Source: Reyranella massiliensis 521
Lineage (GTDB): Bacteria > Pseudomonadota > Alphaproteobacteria > Reyranellales > Reyranellaceae
DNA length: 43,307 nt
Direction: 5' to 3'
NCBI GenBank assembly: GCA_945860205.1
Contig: CAMARK010000034.1
Span: 1 to 43,307, forward strand
Part shown: one piece after another, positions 25,784 through 33,869 of the stretch
Layout: every line of letters begins with the position of its first letter
Position numbering within the stretch: the first letter of the stretch is position 1
Translations under genes and position numbers: made by a program
The notes under the pieces: generated by a model
The model's database searches: none
What the model saw: only the letters and a program-made list of their open reading frames with translations
What the model was told of the DNA's origin: nothing

Positions 25784-26311
25784 ATGCACGCAATTCGTTT
25801 GATACTCGTGTCGGCGCTTTGTGCCGGCCTCGTGTCGCCGGCCTGGGCCGACAACGACAAGAACAAGGGCAAAGGCAACGACAACGACCGTGGTCAGAGC
25901 CAAGGCAATCGTGGCGACAAGGGCAACGACAACAAGGGCAATGACAACAAAGGCAACGACAGGGCGACGGTCATCCAGACGCCGACGCAGGTCATCGTGA
26001 CCGACCGCGACCGGACCACCGTCTACACCTACTACCGGACCGAGTTCACGAGCGGCAACTGCCCGCCGGGCCTCGCCAAGAAGAACAATGGCTGCTTGCC
26101 GCCGGGTCAGGCCAAGAAGCTCTGGGGTGTCGGCCAGCCGTTGCCGCCGACCGTCGTCTATTATCCATTGCCGCAGCCGTTGATGGTTCAGCTCGCGCCG
26201 CCGCCACCCGGCTACGACTATGTCCGGATCGACGACGATATCGTGCTGATGAATCGTGACACGCGGCTGGTGACCGAGATCATCAGCAATCTCGCCCAGT
26301 TGATGAACTGA
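25784..26311 (+). CDS. Secreted CigR/RcnB-like protein with Asn-Asp-Lys-Gly repeats
   Basis: A 175-residue exported protein. Signal peptide MHAIRLILVSALCAGLVSPA, then a very hydrophilic stretch rich in K, G, N and D (three tandem units of about GNDNK), then NCPPGLAKKNNGCLPPGQAKK, the conserved block of CigR-like and RcnB-like proteins, and a C-terminal YDYVRIDDDIVLMNRDTRLV strand region. Role in this organism unknown; the low-complexity part is probably disordered and may bind metals or polyanions. ATG 25784 is preceded by GGAGGAATTCATC. Convergent with purH. Confidence 0.75.
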   Translation: MHAIRLILVSALCAGLVSPAWADNDKNKGKGNDNDRGQSQGNRGDKGNDNKGNDNKGNDRATVIQTPTQVIVTDRDRTTVYTYYRTEFTSGNCPPGLAKKNNGCLPPGQAKKLWGVGQPLPPTVVYYPLPQPLMVQLAPPPPGYDYVRIDDDIVLMNRDTRLVTEIISNLAQLMN

Positions 26312-26329
26312 GGCCGGGACCGGACAGCC

Positions 26330-26355
26330 CCACTTCCGCCTAGTGGCGGAAGTGG
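26330..26355. terminator. 11-bp stem hairpin between the CigR-like gene and purH
   Basis: CCACTTCCGCC (26330-26340), loop TAGT, GGCGGAAGTGG (26345-26355): a perfect 11-bp stem with a four-base loop. On the minus strand it is formed by the last purH codons (HFRH-stop) and the bases after them. It can act on both converging transcripts, but no T-tract follows on either strand, so it may stabilise 3' ends rather than terminate by itself. Confidence 0.55.
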
Positions 26356-27953
26356 CGCATCCCGGTGAAGACCATGGCGAGGCCGGCATTGTCCGCGGCC
26401 TCGATCACTTCCTTGTCGCGCATCGAGCCCCCGGGCTGGATGATCGCCGTGGCGCCCGCTTCAGCCGCGGCCAGCAGGCCGTCGGCGAACGGGAAGAAGG
26501 CATCGGACGCCACGACGGAGCCGATCGCCGGGCTTTGCGCCAGCTTGGCGATCTCGCCTGATTCAGCGGCGCGCATGGCGGCGATCCGCGAGGAGTCGCG
26601 GCGGTTCATCTGGCCCGCGCCGACACCCACGGTCGAGCCGTCCTTGGCATAGACGATGGCGTTCGACTTCACGTGCTTGCAGACGGTGAAGGCGAACAAG
26701 AGGTCGTCGAGCTCCTGAGCGGTCGGCGCCCGCTTGGTCACGACCTTGAGGTCGCTCTTGGTCAGATGGCCATTGTCTCGGCTCTGGAAGAGATAGCCGC
26801 CCGCCACGCTCTTGATCGTCATGCCGGCGCTCGCCGGATCGGGCAACGTGCCGGCCAGCAGCACGCGCACGTCCTTCTTGCGGGCCAGGATCTCGAGGGC
26901 CTCGGGCGTGGCGTCGGGTGCGATCACGACTTCGAGGAAGCGCTTGGCGAGGTCGGTCGCGGTCGCGGCTTCAAGCGTGCGATTGAGCGCCACGATGCCG
27001 CCGTAGATCGACACCGGATCGCAGGCATAGGCTTTGAGATAGGCGCTGTACTGGTCCTTGCCGATCGCCACGCCGCAGGGATTGGCGTGCTTCACCACGA
27101 CGACGGCGGGTTCCTTGAACTCCGCGACGCATTCATAGGCCGCGTCGGTGTCGCCGATGTTGTTGTAGGAAAGCTCCTTGCCCTGGACCATGTGCGCCGT
27201 GGCGACGCCGGGCCGCTTGCTGCCGTCGGAATAGAACGCCGCCTTCTGATGCGGGTTCTCGCCGTAGCGCAGCGTCTGCACGCGCTCGGCCGCGATCGTC
27301 AGCCGCTCGGGGAAGGTGTCGTTCTCCTGCTTGGCAAACCAGGTGGCGATGGCTGAATCATAAGACGCCGTGCGGCTAAAAGCCTTGGCGGCGAGCTTAC
27401 GACGCAGCGCCAGCGTCGTAGCGCCTTTGTTGGCCGTGAGTTCGTCGAGCACCGCAGCGTAGTCCTTCGGATCGACGACGATGGTGACGAAGTCGTGGTT
27501 CTTGGCCGAGGCGCGGATCAGCGCCGGGCCGCCGATGTCGATGTTCTCGACGCAGGTCGGGAAATCGGCGCCGCGCGCCACCGTCGCCTCGAACGGATAG
27601 AGGTTCACCACCACGAGATCGATGCCGGCGATCTTGTGATCGTCCATCGCCTTTTTGTGTCCGGCGTCGGTGCGGCGCGCCAGGATGCCGCCATGGATCG
27701 TGGGCTGCAGGGTCTTCACCCGCCCATCCATGATCTCGGGAAAGCCGGTGTGGTCGCTCACCTCGACGACTTTCAGGCCGGCGTCGCGCAGCGATTTGGC
27801 CGAGCCACCGGTCGAGAGGATTTCGACCCCATGGGCTGCCAGCGCCTTGCCCAGCTCGACCAGGCCCTCCTTGTCGGAGACGGAGATCAGGGCGCGCTGG
27901 ACGCGGGCGAGATCGGGGGTGGGCGAGGGGACGTAGGAGGGGCTTGCGGACAT
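26340..27953 (-). CDS. purH: Bifunctional AICAR transformylase/IMP cyclohydrolase
   Basis: Catalyses the last two steps of IMP synthesis. The 537-residue protein has the N-terminal cyclohydrolase domain ([45 protein letters not shown]) and the transformylase domain with [14 protein letters not shown], in which Lys-His are catalytic, and [17 protein letters not shown] near the end. A Ser/Pro-rich 15-residue N-terminal extension precedes the conserved start. Its stop codon lies in a strong hairpin. No other pur genes are nearby. Confidence 0.97.
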   Translation of the reverse strand: MSASPSYVPSPTPDLARVQRALISVSDKEGLVELGKALAAHGVEILSTGGSAKSLRDAGLKVVEVSDHTGFPEIMDGRVKTLQPTIHGGILARRTDAGHKKAMDDHKIAGIDLVVVNLYPFEATVARGADFPTCVENIDIGGPALIRASAKNHDFVTIVVDPKDYAAVLDELTANKGATTLALRRKLAAKAFSRTASYDSAIATWFAKQENDTFPERLTIAAERVQTLRYGENPHQKAAFYSDGSKRPGVATAHMVQGKELSYNNIGDTDAAYECVAEFKEPAVVVVKHANPCGVAIGKDQYSAYLKAYACDPVSIYGGIVALNRTLEAATATDLAKRFLEVVIAPDATPEALEILARKKDVRVLLAGTLPDPASAGMTIKSVAGGYLFQSRDNGHLTKSDLKVVTKRAPTAQELDDLLFAFTVCKHVKSNAIVYAKDGSTVGVGAGQMNRRDSSRIAAMRAAESGEIAKLAQSPAIGSVVASDAFFPFADGLLAAAEAGATAIIQPGGSMRDKEVIEAADNAGLAMVFTGMRHFRH

Positions 27954-28083
27954 GGGCGCCCTTTTAGCCCGCGGTTTCGGGGGTAAGAAGTGGCAGATTT
28001 ACGCGGCTTTCTAAGATGTAGATCGTCGAACGGCGGGTGGAAGTGGTCATCGCTCGCTCCACCGCTTTGTACACCGACGGTTC

Positions 28084-28614
28084 CTACGCTGCGGGCGTGA
28101 CCATTGCGCGGATGATGTTGGCGATTTTGGCCGCCTCGGCTTCGTTCAAATCGTAGGGCAGACCATGAATAACGATCATCGTGTCGGGCCGAATTGGAAT
28201 GGAAAGCGCATTCAGCGCCGGTGGTGGCACGGTGTCTCCGCTTCCGGTCGGCGCTGCTAACCGCGTTTCTTTTCGCGCCTCCGGCTTGCGGCGTTCCCGC
28301 TGCTGCACGCCGGGCCGGAAGTTCAACGGGCTGTCGAGATAAAGCTTAAAATCATCTAGCGCCGAACGTAGCCGACTTAGATAGGTCGTTAGACTACCTG
28401 GGGTATAGGCCTTGCCTTCTAGGTTGGTGAACCGGCGCATAAGAGTATCAAGATCGAGCACAGTGACATCTTGCGCTTCATCTGCGCTTAGGATGCCAAG
28501 AACTTTATTGGCTGCCGCCTTACGAGCGATCACTGTGTTCTTCGCCATCAGGCCTTTTTCAGACATCCAATCTAGGAAGGCAAAAAAATCCTGTCTCGTG
28601 CGATTTCCTGTCAT
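28084..28614 (-). CDS. Small protein with tyrosine-recombinase core-binding-like domain, no catalytic domain
   Basis: A 176-residue protein. Residues about 8-95 (FFAFLDWMSEKGLMAKNTVI to YLSRLRSALDDFKLYLDSP) look like the helical SAM-like DNA-clamping domain of tyrosine recombinases, including the stretch TPGSLTTYLSRLRSALDDF. The Arg-His-Arg-Tyr catalytic domain is absent: a basic linker leads to a short C-terminal module (IPIRPDTMIVIHGLPYDLNE and EAAKIANIIRAMV). It may be a DNA-binding regulator derived from an integrase. Base composition is clearly less GC-rich than the flanks. Start ATG 28612-28614; a good sigma70-type promoter lies just upstream. Divergent from fic, which suggests a paired module. 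Family assignment is my inference. Confidence 0.6.
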   Translation of the reverse strand: MTGNRTRQDFFAFLDWMSEKGLMAKNTVIARKAAANKVLGILSADEAQDVTVLDLDTLMRRFTNLEGKAYTPGSLTTYLSRLRSALDDFKLYLDSPLNFRPGVQQRERRKPEARKETRLAAPTGSGDTVPPPALNALSIPIRPDTMIVIHGLPYDLNEAEAAKIANIIRAMVTPAA

Positions 28615-28620
28615 CTGATA

Positions 28621-28642
28621 TCCACCATATGTCCACTATGTA
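28621..28642. repeat. Tandem 11-bp repeats upstream of the core-binding-domain gene
   Basis: TCCACCATATG (28621-28631) and TCCACTATGTA (28632-28642) are adjacent and share eight of eleven positions. The second covers the -10 element of the minus-strand promoter, so this is a candidate autoregulatory operator. Confidence 0.35.
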
Positions 28643-28665
28643 CATCAAAGGCGATATATCGTCAA
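28637..28665 (-). promoter_or_regulatory. Sigma70-type promoter of the core-binding-domain gene
   Basis: On the minus strand: -35 TTGACG (28660-28665), 17-base spacer, -10 TACATA (28637-28642). A 10-bp palindrome CGATATATCG (28652-28661) spans the spacer and -35. The gene starts 22 bases downstream of the -10. Confidence 0.55.
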
Positions 28666-28787
28666 TATTTCAGAACCTGACAGGAACATTTGACATATTC
28701 AGGCAGATTAAATGAGAATATCGTCATTCATTGACAATTTATGCATATTTTGGCTTCATGTAGAGCGTTCGTACATATCAATTTGAT

Positions 28788-29894
28788 GTGTCGAAACAAT
28801 ATGATGTGATGGCCTTCGATCCGACCAAGCCGTTTAATGATCTTCCCTCTCTGCCGCCTGATGGAGAGGTCGAAACTCGTCGCACTCTCAAAGCTTGTGT
28901 AGACGCGCGAGCAGCCTTGGCAGCTCTGCGGGGCGCGGGAAATCTAATCCCAAACCAAGCCATGCTGATCAACAGCATCCCCACCTTGGAGGCTCAAGCG
29001 AGCTCGGAGATTGAGAATATCGTCACAACGGCGGATCGCCTTTTCCTCTACGCCAGCAACACTGACGCAAATACTGATCCCGCCACCAAAGAGGCTCTGA
29101 ACTATCGCAAAGCGCTCTATGTCGGCTCCGATCTTCTCAAGCGCCGTCCGATCTCCACGGCCATGGCCTCTACGGTCTGCAGTATCGTCAAAGGCGTCGA
29201 CATGGACGTCCGCAAAACACCGGGAACAAAACTAATTAATCAGAAAACCGGTGCGGTAATCTATACGCCACCCGAGGGAGAGGGACGCCTTCGCGATATG
29301 CTCGCGAATTGGGAAGTCTATCTCCACAATACCCCAGAAGTTGATCCCCTCATCCGTATGGCCGTGGCTCACTATCAGTTCGAAGCCATCCATCCCTTTA
29401 CCGACGGCAATGGTCGAACGGGTCGCGTCCTCAACCTTCTTTTCTTGATCGAACAAAAGCTTCTGGATACGCCGGTGCTCTATCTCAGCCGTTACATCAT
29501 CGAGCATCGTGCCGACTACTATCAGCTCCTCTCGGACGTAACCACCGATCATAAATGGGAAGATTGGATATGCTACATGCTCGCGGCTGTCACAAACACA
29601 GCCCGATGGACGACCACCAAGATCGATGCCATTCGCGATACACTCAATAAAACTGCAGAAAGGATTCGGCGAGAAGCCCCCCGAATCTACTCTCGTGAAC
29701 TCGCTGAGAGCATATTTGTCCAGCCGTACTCCCGCATTGGCGATCTCGTCGAGGCCGGCATCGGTCAACGGCAGTCAGTATCTCAATATCTCAAAGTCCT
29801 TTGTGAAATCGGTGTATTGGAGGAGCGCAAACGTGGGCGCGAAAAGCTGTTCATCAATCCAGCGCTACTCAAAATTCTAACGGACCGTGCCTAG
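28788..29894 (+). CDS. fic: Fic-domain AMP-transferase, class II (N-terminal inhibitory helix)
   Basis: A 368-residue Fic protein. The catalytic loop HPFTDGNGRTGR (residues 202-213) matches HxFx(D/E)GNGRxxR fully, so AMPylation activity is expected. An N-terminal SSEIEN (residues 72-77) fits the inhibitory [S/T]xxxE[G/N] motif, placing it in the self-inhibited class II, for which no separate antitoxin is needed. The C-terminal 70 residues (DLVEAGIGQRQSVSQYLKVL, then EIGVLEERKRGREKLFIN) form a winged helix, suggesting DNA binding or autoregulation. Start GTG 28788 has no clear Shine-Dalgarno; ATG 28809 is possible. GC content is visibly lower than the neighbours. Divergent from the core-binding-domain gene. 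Confidence 0.93.
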   Translation: MSKQYDVMAFDPTKPFNDLPSLPPDGEVETRRTLKACVDARAALAALRGAGNLIPNQAMLINSIPTLEAQASSEIENIVTTADRLFLYASNTDANTDPATKEALNYRKALYVGSDLLKRRPISTAMASTVCSIVKGVDMDVRKTPGTKLINQKTGAVIYTPPEGEGRLRDMLANWEVYLHNTPEVDPLIRMAVAHYQFEAIHPFTDGNGRTGRVLNLLFLIEQKLLDTPVLYLSRYIIEHRADYYQLLSDVTTDHKWEDWICYMLAAVTNTARWTTTKIDAIRDTLNKTAERIRREAPRIYSRELAESIFVQPYSRIGDLVEAGIGQRQSVSQYLKVLCEIGVLEERKRGREKLFINPALLKILTDRA

Positions 29895-30028
29895 CGAAAG
29901 ATATCATCGGAACGCAACACCGAGGTATCCGGTGGCACTATGAGAAACTCAGTGCGGTTTCGTGCGTGCACGCCAAGTTCCTCCGGGCGCCGCCAGGATC
30001 GCTGTCTGCAGCGGCGGGCCGGCACGTC

Positions 30029-31267
30029 TCATCCGTCGGCCCCCTCCAGAACGCGGACCTTGAAGCCGTCGGCCTGCAGCGCAGCGAGAAGCTCACCGAG
30101 GTGGGCGCGGTCGCGGGTTTCGACGGTGACATCGAGCTCGGTCGCCTTGGCGACCACGCCGAACAGCCTTTGGTGCAGCACTTCCACGATATTGCCGCCG
30201 GCGCCGCCGATCAGGCCGGCGACCCGGGCGAGCTGGCCGGGGGCATCGCCGATCATGAGCCGCAGCCGCACGATGCGGCCGTCGCGCACCAGCCCGCGCA
30301 GCAGGACCGAGGCCAGCAGGCGGGTGTCGATGTTGCCGCCACACAGCACGAGGCCGACCTTGCGGCCGGTGAAATGCTGCGGATGGGCGAGGAGGGCCGC
30401 GAGGCCTGCCGCACCCGCACCTTCGGCCACCGTTTTCTCGACCTCGAGGAAGAGCGCGATGGCGCGTTCGATCGCTACCTCGTCGACTGCCAGCACGCGA
30501 TCGATCAGGGCGCGGGCGATGGCGAGCGGCGCCTGGCCGATGTCGCGCACCGCGATGCCCTCGGCGATGGTGTCGCCGCCCACCGTCACCGGCTCGCCGG
30601 CCAGAAGCTGGCGCATCGCCGAATAGCCGGCCGATTCGACGCCGATCACCTTCAGGTCGGGTTTCAGGCTGCGCGCCGCCACGGCGCAGCCGGCGATCAT
30701 GCCGCCGCCGCCCACCGGGACCACCAGCGTGTCGAGCTCGGGCACGTCCTGCAGCATTTCGAGCGCGATCGTGCCCTGGCCCGCGATCACGCGGGGATCG
30801 TCGTAGGGATGCACGAACACCAGTCTTTCGGCGGCGGCAATGCGATGAGCTTCGGTGGCGGCCTCGGCCAGCGTGTCGCCCACCAGTACGACGCGAGCCC
30901 CGTGGTCGCGGGTGTGCTTCACTTTGGTGTTGGGTGTGAAGGACGGCATGACGATGGTGGCGGGAATGCCGAGGCGCCCGGCGTGATAGGCCACGCCCTG
31001 GGCGTGGTTGCCGGCCGACATGGCGATGACGCCGCGCTTGCGCTCCTCGTCGGTGAGCTGCAGCAGCGTGTTGAGCGCACCGCGCTCCTTGAACGAGGCG
31101 GTGAACTGCAGGTTCTCGAACTTTATCCAGACATCGGCATGGGCGATGCGCGACAGGGTCTCGCTGCGCAGGCAGGGCGTATGGACGACCGCGCCCTTGA
31201 TTCGCGAAGCGGCGGCCCGGACATCGGCCAGGGAAACGGGGAGAGTATCGGCTGCGGGGCTGGTCAT
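30029..31267 (-). CDS. ilvA: Threonine ammonia-lyase (biosynthetic-type, with ACT domain)
   Basis: PLP enzyme converting threonine to 2-oxobutanoate and ammonia. The 412-residue protein has NLQFTASFKERGALNTLLQL with the PLP Lys60, SAGNHAQGVAYHA, the phosphate-binding VVPVGGGGMIAGCAVAA, and a C-terminal ACT-like domain (RLRLMIGDAPGQLARVAGLI; ATELDVTVETRD), which allows feedback control. Length matches the short single-ACT form. Six bases downstream of the octopine-type dehydrogenase gene on the same strand. Serine dehydration is also possible for such enzymes. Confidence 0.93.
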   Translation of the reverse strand: MTSPAADTLPVSLADVRAAASRIKGAVVHTPCLRSETLSRIAHADVWIKFENLQFTASFKERGALNTLLQLTDEERKRGVIAMSAGNHAQGVAYHAGRLGIPATIVMPSFTPNTKVKHTRDHGARVVLVGDTLAEAATEAHRIAAAERLVFVHPYDDPRVIAGQGTIALEMLQDVPELDTLVVPVGGGGMIAGCAVAARSLKPDLKVIGVESAGYSAMRQLLAGEPVTVGGDTIAEGIAVRDIGQAPLAIARALIDRVLAVDEVAIERAIALFLEVEKTVAEGAGAAGLAALLAHPQHFTGRKVGLVLCGGNIDTRLLASVLLRGLVRDGRIVRLRLMIGDAPGQLARVAGLIGGAGGNIVEVLHQRLFGVVAKATELDVTVETRDRAHLGELLAALQADGFKVRVLEGADG

Positions 31268-31273
31268 GGCTGG

Positions 31274-32344
31274 TCAGTAACCGTCGTGGCACAGCGTCTG
31301 GAGCTGCGGCAGGGGAATGGAGTCGATGTCGAGGGCGGCGAGAAGGTCGTTCTCGGCCGTGAAGTCCCGCCCGTACATTGCCGAGAAAATCCCGATGCCC
31401 GCCTCGTGCAACGGCGCGGGATGGTCCGCGAGGCGACCGAGCTTCGCGGTTGGAACCAGGCCAAAAGGCACGTCCTCGGTGACATAGCGGCTGTCGGCCG
31501 TCGTCGGGCCGGCGCCGCCCTTGCCGATGGCATGCATCGCCTGGTGCATCTCCGAGGCCGAACCCAGGGGCACGCCAAACGACAAGTGGATGTGCTGGAA
31601 AATGGTGCGGACTTCGAGGCCAAGGGCGGTCGCAATGGCGAGACGCTCACGGTCGAGCTCCTCGAGCAGGCGGCCGATCTTCGGTGTCACATTCTCCGCC
31701 TGGCCCCAGTTCTCGCCACGCTCCATGCGCGTCATGTTGCCGAGCGCGATGCCCATGTGGGTCGTCGGATTGAGGTTGCTCAAGGCGATCGCCAGCAGGC
31801 TTTGCCGATCGACAAATCGGTCGCCGAACAGCGATTGGCAAGTGGCGAGACCCTCCGCGCTGCGCGCTGCCGGCACCGTCGCGAGATCGACCGATTGGCG
31901 CACCGTGTTGACCTGGACCTTGGTAGGGCCGGTCTGTCGGCCGCTCACCAGCGTGGTGCTCCAGGCAACGATTGGGACCGCGATTCGTCGGGCGGCCAGC
32001 AGTCGCGACAGGTAGAGCGCGCCGAACGAGGCGTGCGAGCTCACGATCACTGTTTGCGCCGGCGTGATGTGCGGCGCGATCCGGTCGAACACGTTCTTGT
32101 GACCGTAGGCCGGCAAGGCGATCAGGATTGTCTCGGCGCCGCCGACAAGTTCCTCCGCGCTGGCCGCAACGGCCGGCCTGAACGTTCCCTCGATGGCGCC
32201 GGCGGCGACGAGCGGCTCACCTGCCGACAGGGCCTTCGTGCGTTCGCCCGACGGCGACCACAGGGTGGCGGCATGTCCCTGCTGTTGGAGAAACGTCGCC
32301 ATTCCGAACGCGATCGAACCCGCGCCGACGATGCCAACCTTCAT
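31274..32344 (-). CDS. NAD/NADP octopine/nopaline dehydrogenase family protein
   Basis: A 356-residue two-domain oxidoreductase: an N-terminal Rossmann fold (MKVGIVGAGSIAFGMATFLQ) and the C-terminal octopine-dehydrogenase helical domain, where NPTTHMGIALGNMTRM carries the family His. Members reduce imines between an amino acid and a keto acid, or act as opine catabolic enzymes. Directly followed by the threonine ammonia-lyase, and the FAD oxidoreductase lies upstream on the same strand, hinting at a small opine or amino-acid catabolic group. Start ATG 32342-32344. Confidence 0.87.
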   Translation of the reverse strand: MKVGIVGAGSIAFGMATFLQQQGHAATLWSPSGERTKALSAGEPLVAAGAIEGTFRPAVAASAEELVGGAETILIALPAYGHKNVFDRIAPHITPAQTVIVSSHASFGALYLSRLLAARRIAVPIVAWSTTLVSGRQTGPTKVQVNTVRQSVDLATVPAARSAEGLATCQSLFGDRFVDRQSLLAIALSNLNPTTHMGIALGNMTRMERGENWGQAENVTPKIGRLLEELDRERLAIATALGLEVRTIFQHIHLSFGVPLGSASEMHQAMHAIGKGGAGPTTADSRYVTEDVPFGLVPTAKLGRLADHPAPLHEAGIGIFSAMYGRDFTAENDLLAALDIDSIPLPQLQTLCHDGY

Positions 32345-32385
32345 TCTCTACATCCTGCTGCAGTCCGGCGCGGCGCCGGAAAAGC

Positions 32386-32513
32386 CCGTCGTCTCGACCG
32401 GAGCACCGAAGGTGCGGAGCGGAGAGACCTTCCCTCCACCAAAAGCAGGCAAATTGTAGAGGGAAGGTCTCTCCACTTCGCCTCGCTACGCTCGGCTACG
32501 GTCGAGACGACGG
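32386..32513. repeat. 128-bp nested inverted-repeat element
   Basis: Outer arms CCGTCGTCTCGACCG (32386-32400) and CGGTCGAGACGACGG (32499-32513) pair over 15 of 15 bases. Inner arms GGAGAGACCTTCCCTC (32421-32436) and GAGGGAAGGTCTCTCC (32459-32474) pair over 16 of 16. A minor hairpin GCACC-GAA-GGTGC (32403-32415) lies between. It fills most of the 192-bp gap between two minus-strand genes and looks like a REP/MITE-type intergenic repeat. The plus strand continues AGTTTTT, so it could also terminate plus-strand transcription. Confidence 0.8.
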
Positions 32514-32536
32514 AGTTTTTCCACGTCAACCTCAAC

Positions 32537-33865
32537 TCAACCCGCCAGGCGGCGGTCGAGCCAGTCGCGGGTGCGGTACAAGGCACCGATCAACGGCAGG
32601 TACATCGAAGGATCGCCGTTGTAGAGCGGATGCTCGGGGAACTCGCGCCCGTCGAAGGCATTGACCGGCGCGTTCGAGCCGCCCGCGATCTTCTTCGCGG
32701 TCTGGGTGCCGAGATAGGTCATCATGGCGACACCGTTGCCGTTGCAGGCGAGCAGATAGTGCATGCCGTCGTCCTGGCCCATGTGCGACATAGAATCGAG
32801 CGCGAAGGCGACGTTGCCCGTCCACACATGCGTTATGCGGATGCCGTCGAGCTGGGGGAAGCGGTCGATCATGTACTGGTACAGGATCGGCGCGCTCACC
32901 TCCGGCGGCGCCGCCGTGAAGCGGGCGCGGCCGCCAAATATCAGATACTTGCCGTCGGGCGAGGGCCGGTAATAGGTCAGCACGCGCTTGGTGTCGCCGA
33001 TCGAGCGCTGCAACGGGATCAGCTCCGTCGCCGGCATCGGCAGCTCTTCGGTGGCGATGATGTGGCTCGCCACCGGCACGATGCGCATCTTCAGCTTCGG
33101 CGTCAGGTCGCCGGTATAACCATTGGTCGCGATCACGACTTCCTTGCATGTGATCGGGCCCTTCGCGGTTAGCACGCGCCAGCCGCTGCCAATCTTCTCG
33201 ATGCGCTCGGCCTCGAGGTTGCCGCACAGCACAGCGCCTTGGCTGTGCGCAGCTTCGAGCAGGCCCTTGTAGTAGCGCGCGGGATGGAGATTGCCGCCGC
33301 TCTTCACATACATGCCGCCGTAGTAATAATCCGACGCCATCATCTCGCGCACGCGCTCGCGCGGAATCATCTCCGCGCCGACATTGGCGTATTTGTTGAA
33401 CATCTCGACCTTGCGCGCCTGGTCGTCATAGTGCTTGGGCGTCCAGGCGCCGGTGAAGCGGCCGGTGGTGATCAGCCCGCAATCGATTTTCTCGCGCGCG
33501 ATGATGTCGATCAGGGTCTGCAGCGAATCGGCGCCGCTGCCCAGGAACGCCGCCTTGTTGGCGGCGAACTCCGCCTCGACCTTGGGATTCTTGCCGCCCA
33601 GCCCCTTGGCGATGTTGGTGCCGCCCGAGAGCATGCCGCCGTTGCGGGTGCTGGCGCCGATGCCGAACACGCCGCGTTCCAGCACCACGCAGTCGATGCC
33701 GTTGCGCCTGAGCTCCAGCGCCGTCGACAGGCCGCCATAACCCGCGCCCACGATCACCACGTCCGTCTTGGCCGGCGGGTCGACGCTCAACGCGTTGTTG
33801 GGCGTCCATGCTTCCCACCACCAGGGTTGCGCCTTGAACGCGGGGTGGAAGATGTCGGCACGCAT
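32537..33865 (-). CDS. FAD-dependent oxidoreductase (DAO/glycine oxidase family)
   Basis: A 442-residue D-amino-acid-oxidase-fold protein with TDVVIVGAGYGGLSTALELR (FAD-binding, about residues 35-54), then GTNIAKGLGGKNPK and the C-terminal HVWTGNVAFALDSMSHMG and ACNGNGVAMMTYLGTQTA. Similar proteins oxidise gamma-glutamylputrescine, sarcosine or other secondary amines; substrate unknown. I start at ATG 33863-33865 (MRADIFHPAFKAQPWWWEAW): the longer frame to 34054 runs through the antitoxin gene and has no homology-like features. Starts four bases after the HigA-like gene stop, so one transcript. Confidence 0.9.
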   Translation of the reverse strand: MRADIFHPAFKAQPWWWEAWTPNNALSVDPPAKTDVVIVGAGYGGLSTALELRRNGIDCVVLERGVFGIGASTRNGGMLSGGTNIAKGLGGKNPKVEAEFAANKAAFLGSGADSLQTLIDIIAREKIDCGLITTGRFTGAWTPKHYDDQARKVEMFNKYANVGAEMIPRERVREMMASDYYYGGMYVKSGGNLHPARYYKGLLEAAHSQGAVLCGNLEAERIEKIGSGWRVLTAKGPITCKEVVIATNGYTGDLTPKLKMRIVPVASHIIATEELPMPATELIPLQRSIGDTKRVLTYYRPSPDGKYLIFGGRARFTAAPPEVSAPILYQYMIDRFPQLDGIRITHVWTGNVAFALDSMSHMGQDDGMHYLLACNGNGVAMMTYLGTQTAKKIAGGSNAPVNAFDGREFPEHPLYNGDPSMYLPLIGALYRTRDWLDRRLAG

Positions 33866-33869
33866 TGCG

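Noticed and set aside
25890..25965. Short repeated AAGGGCAACGACAAC-type units, checked as a CRISPR or VNTR
   Set aside because: Imperfect in-frame codons for the Gly-Asn-Asp-Asn-Lys repeat of the CigR-like protein; no spacers.
29966..33172. 1068-codon open frame on the plus strand
   Set aside because: Antisense to ilvA, the octopine-type dehydrogenase and part of the FAD oxidoreductase; its translation is His/Arg/Gly-rich with no motif. High GC keeps antisense frames open.
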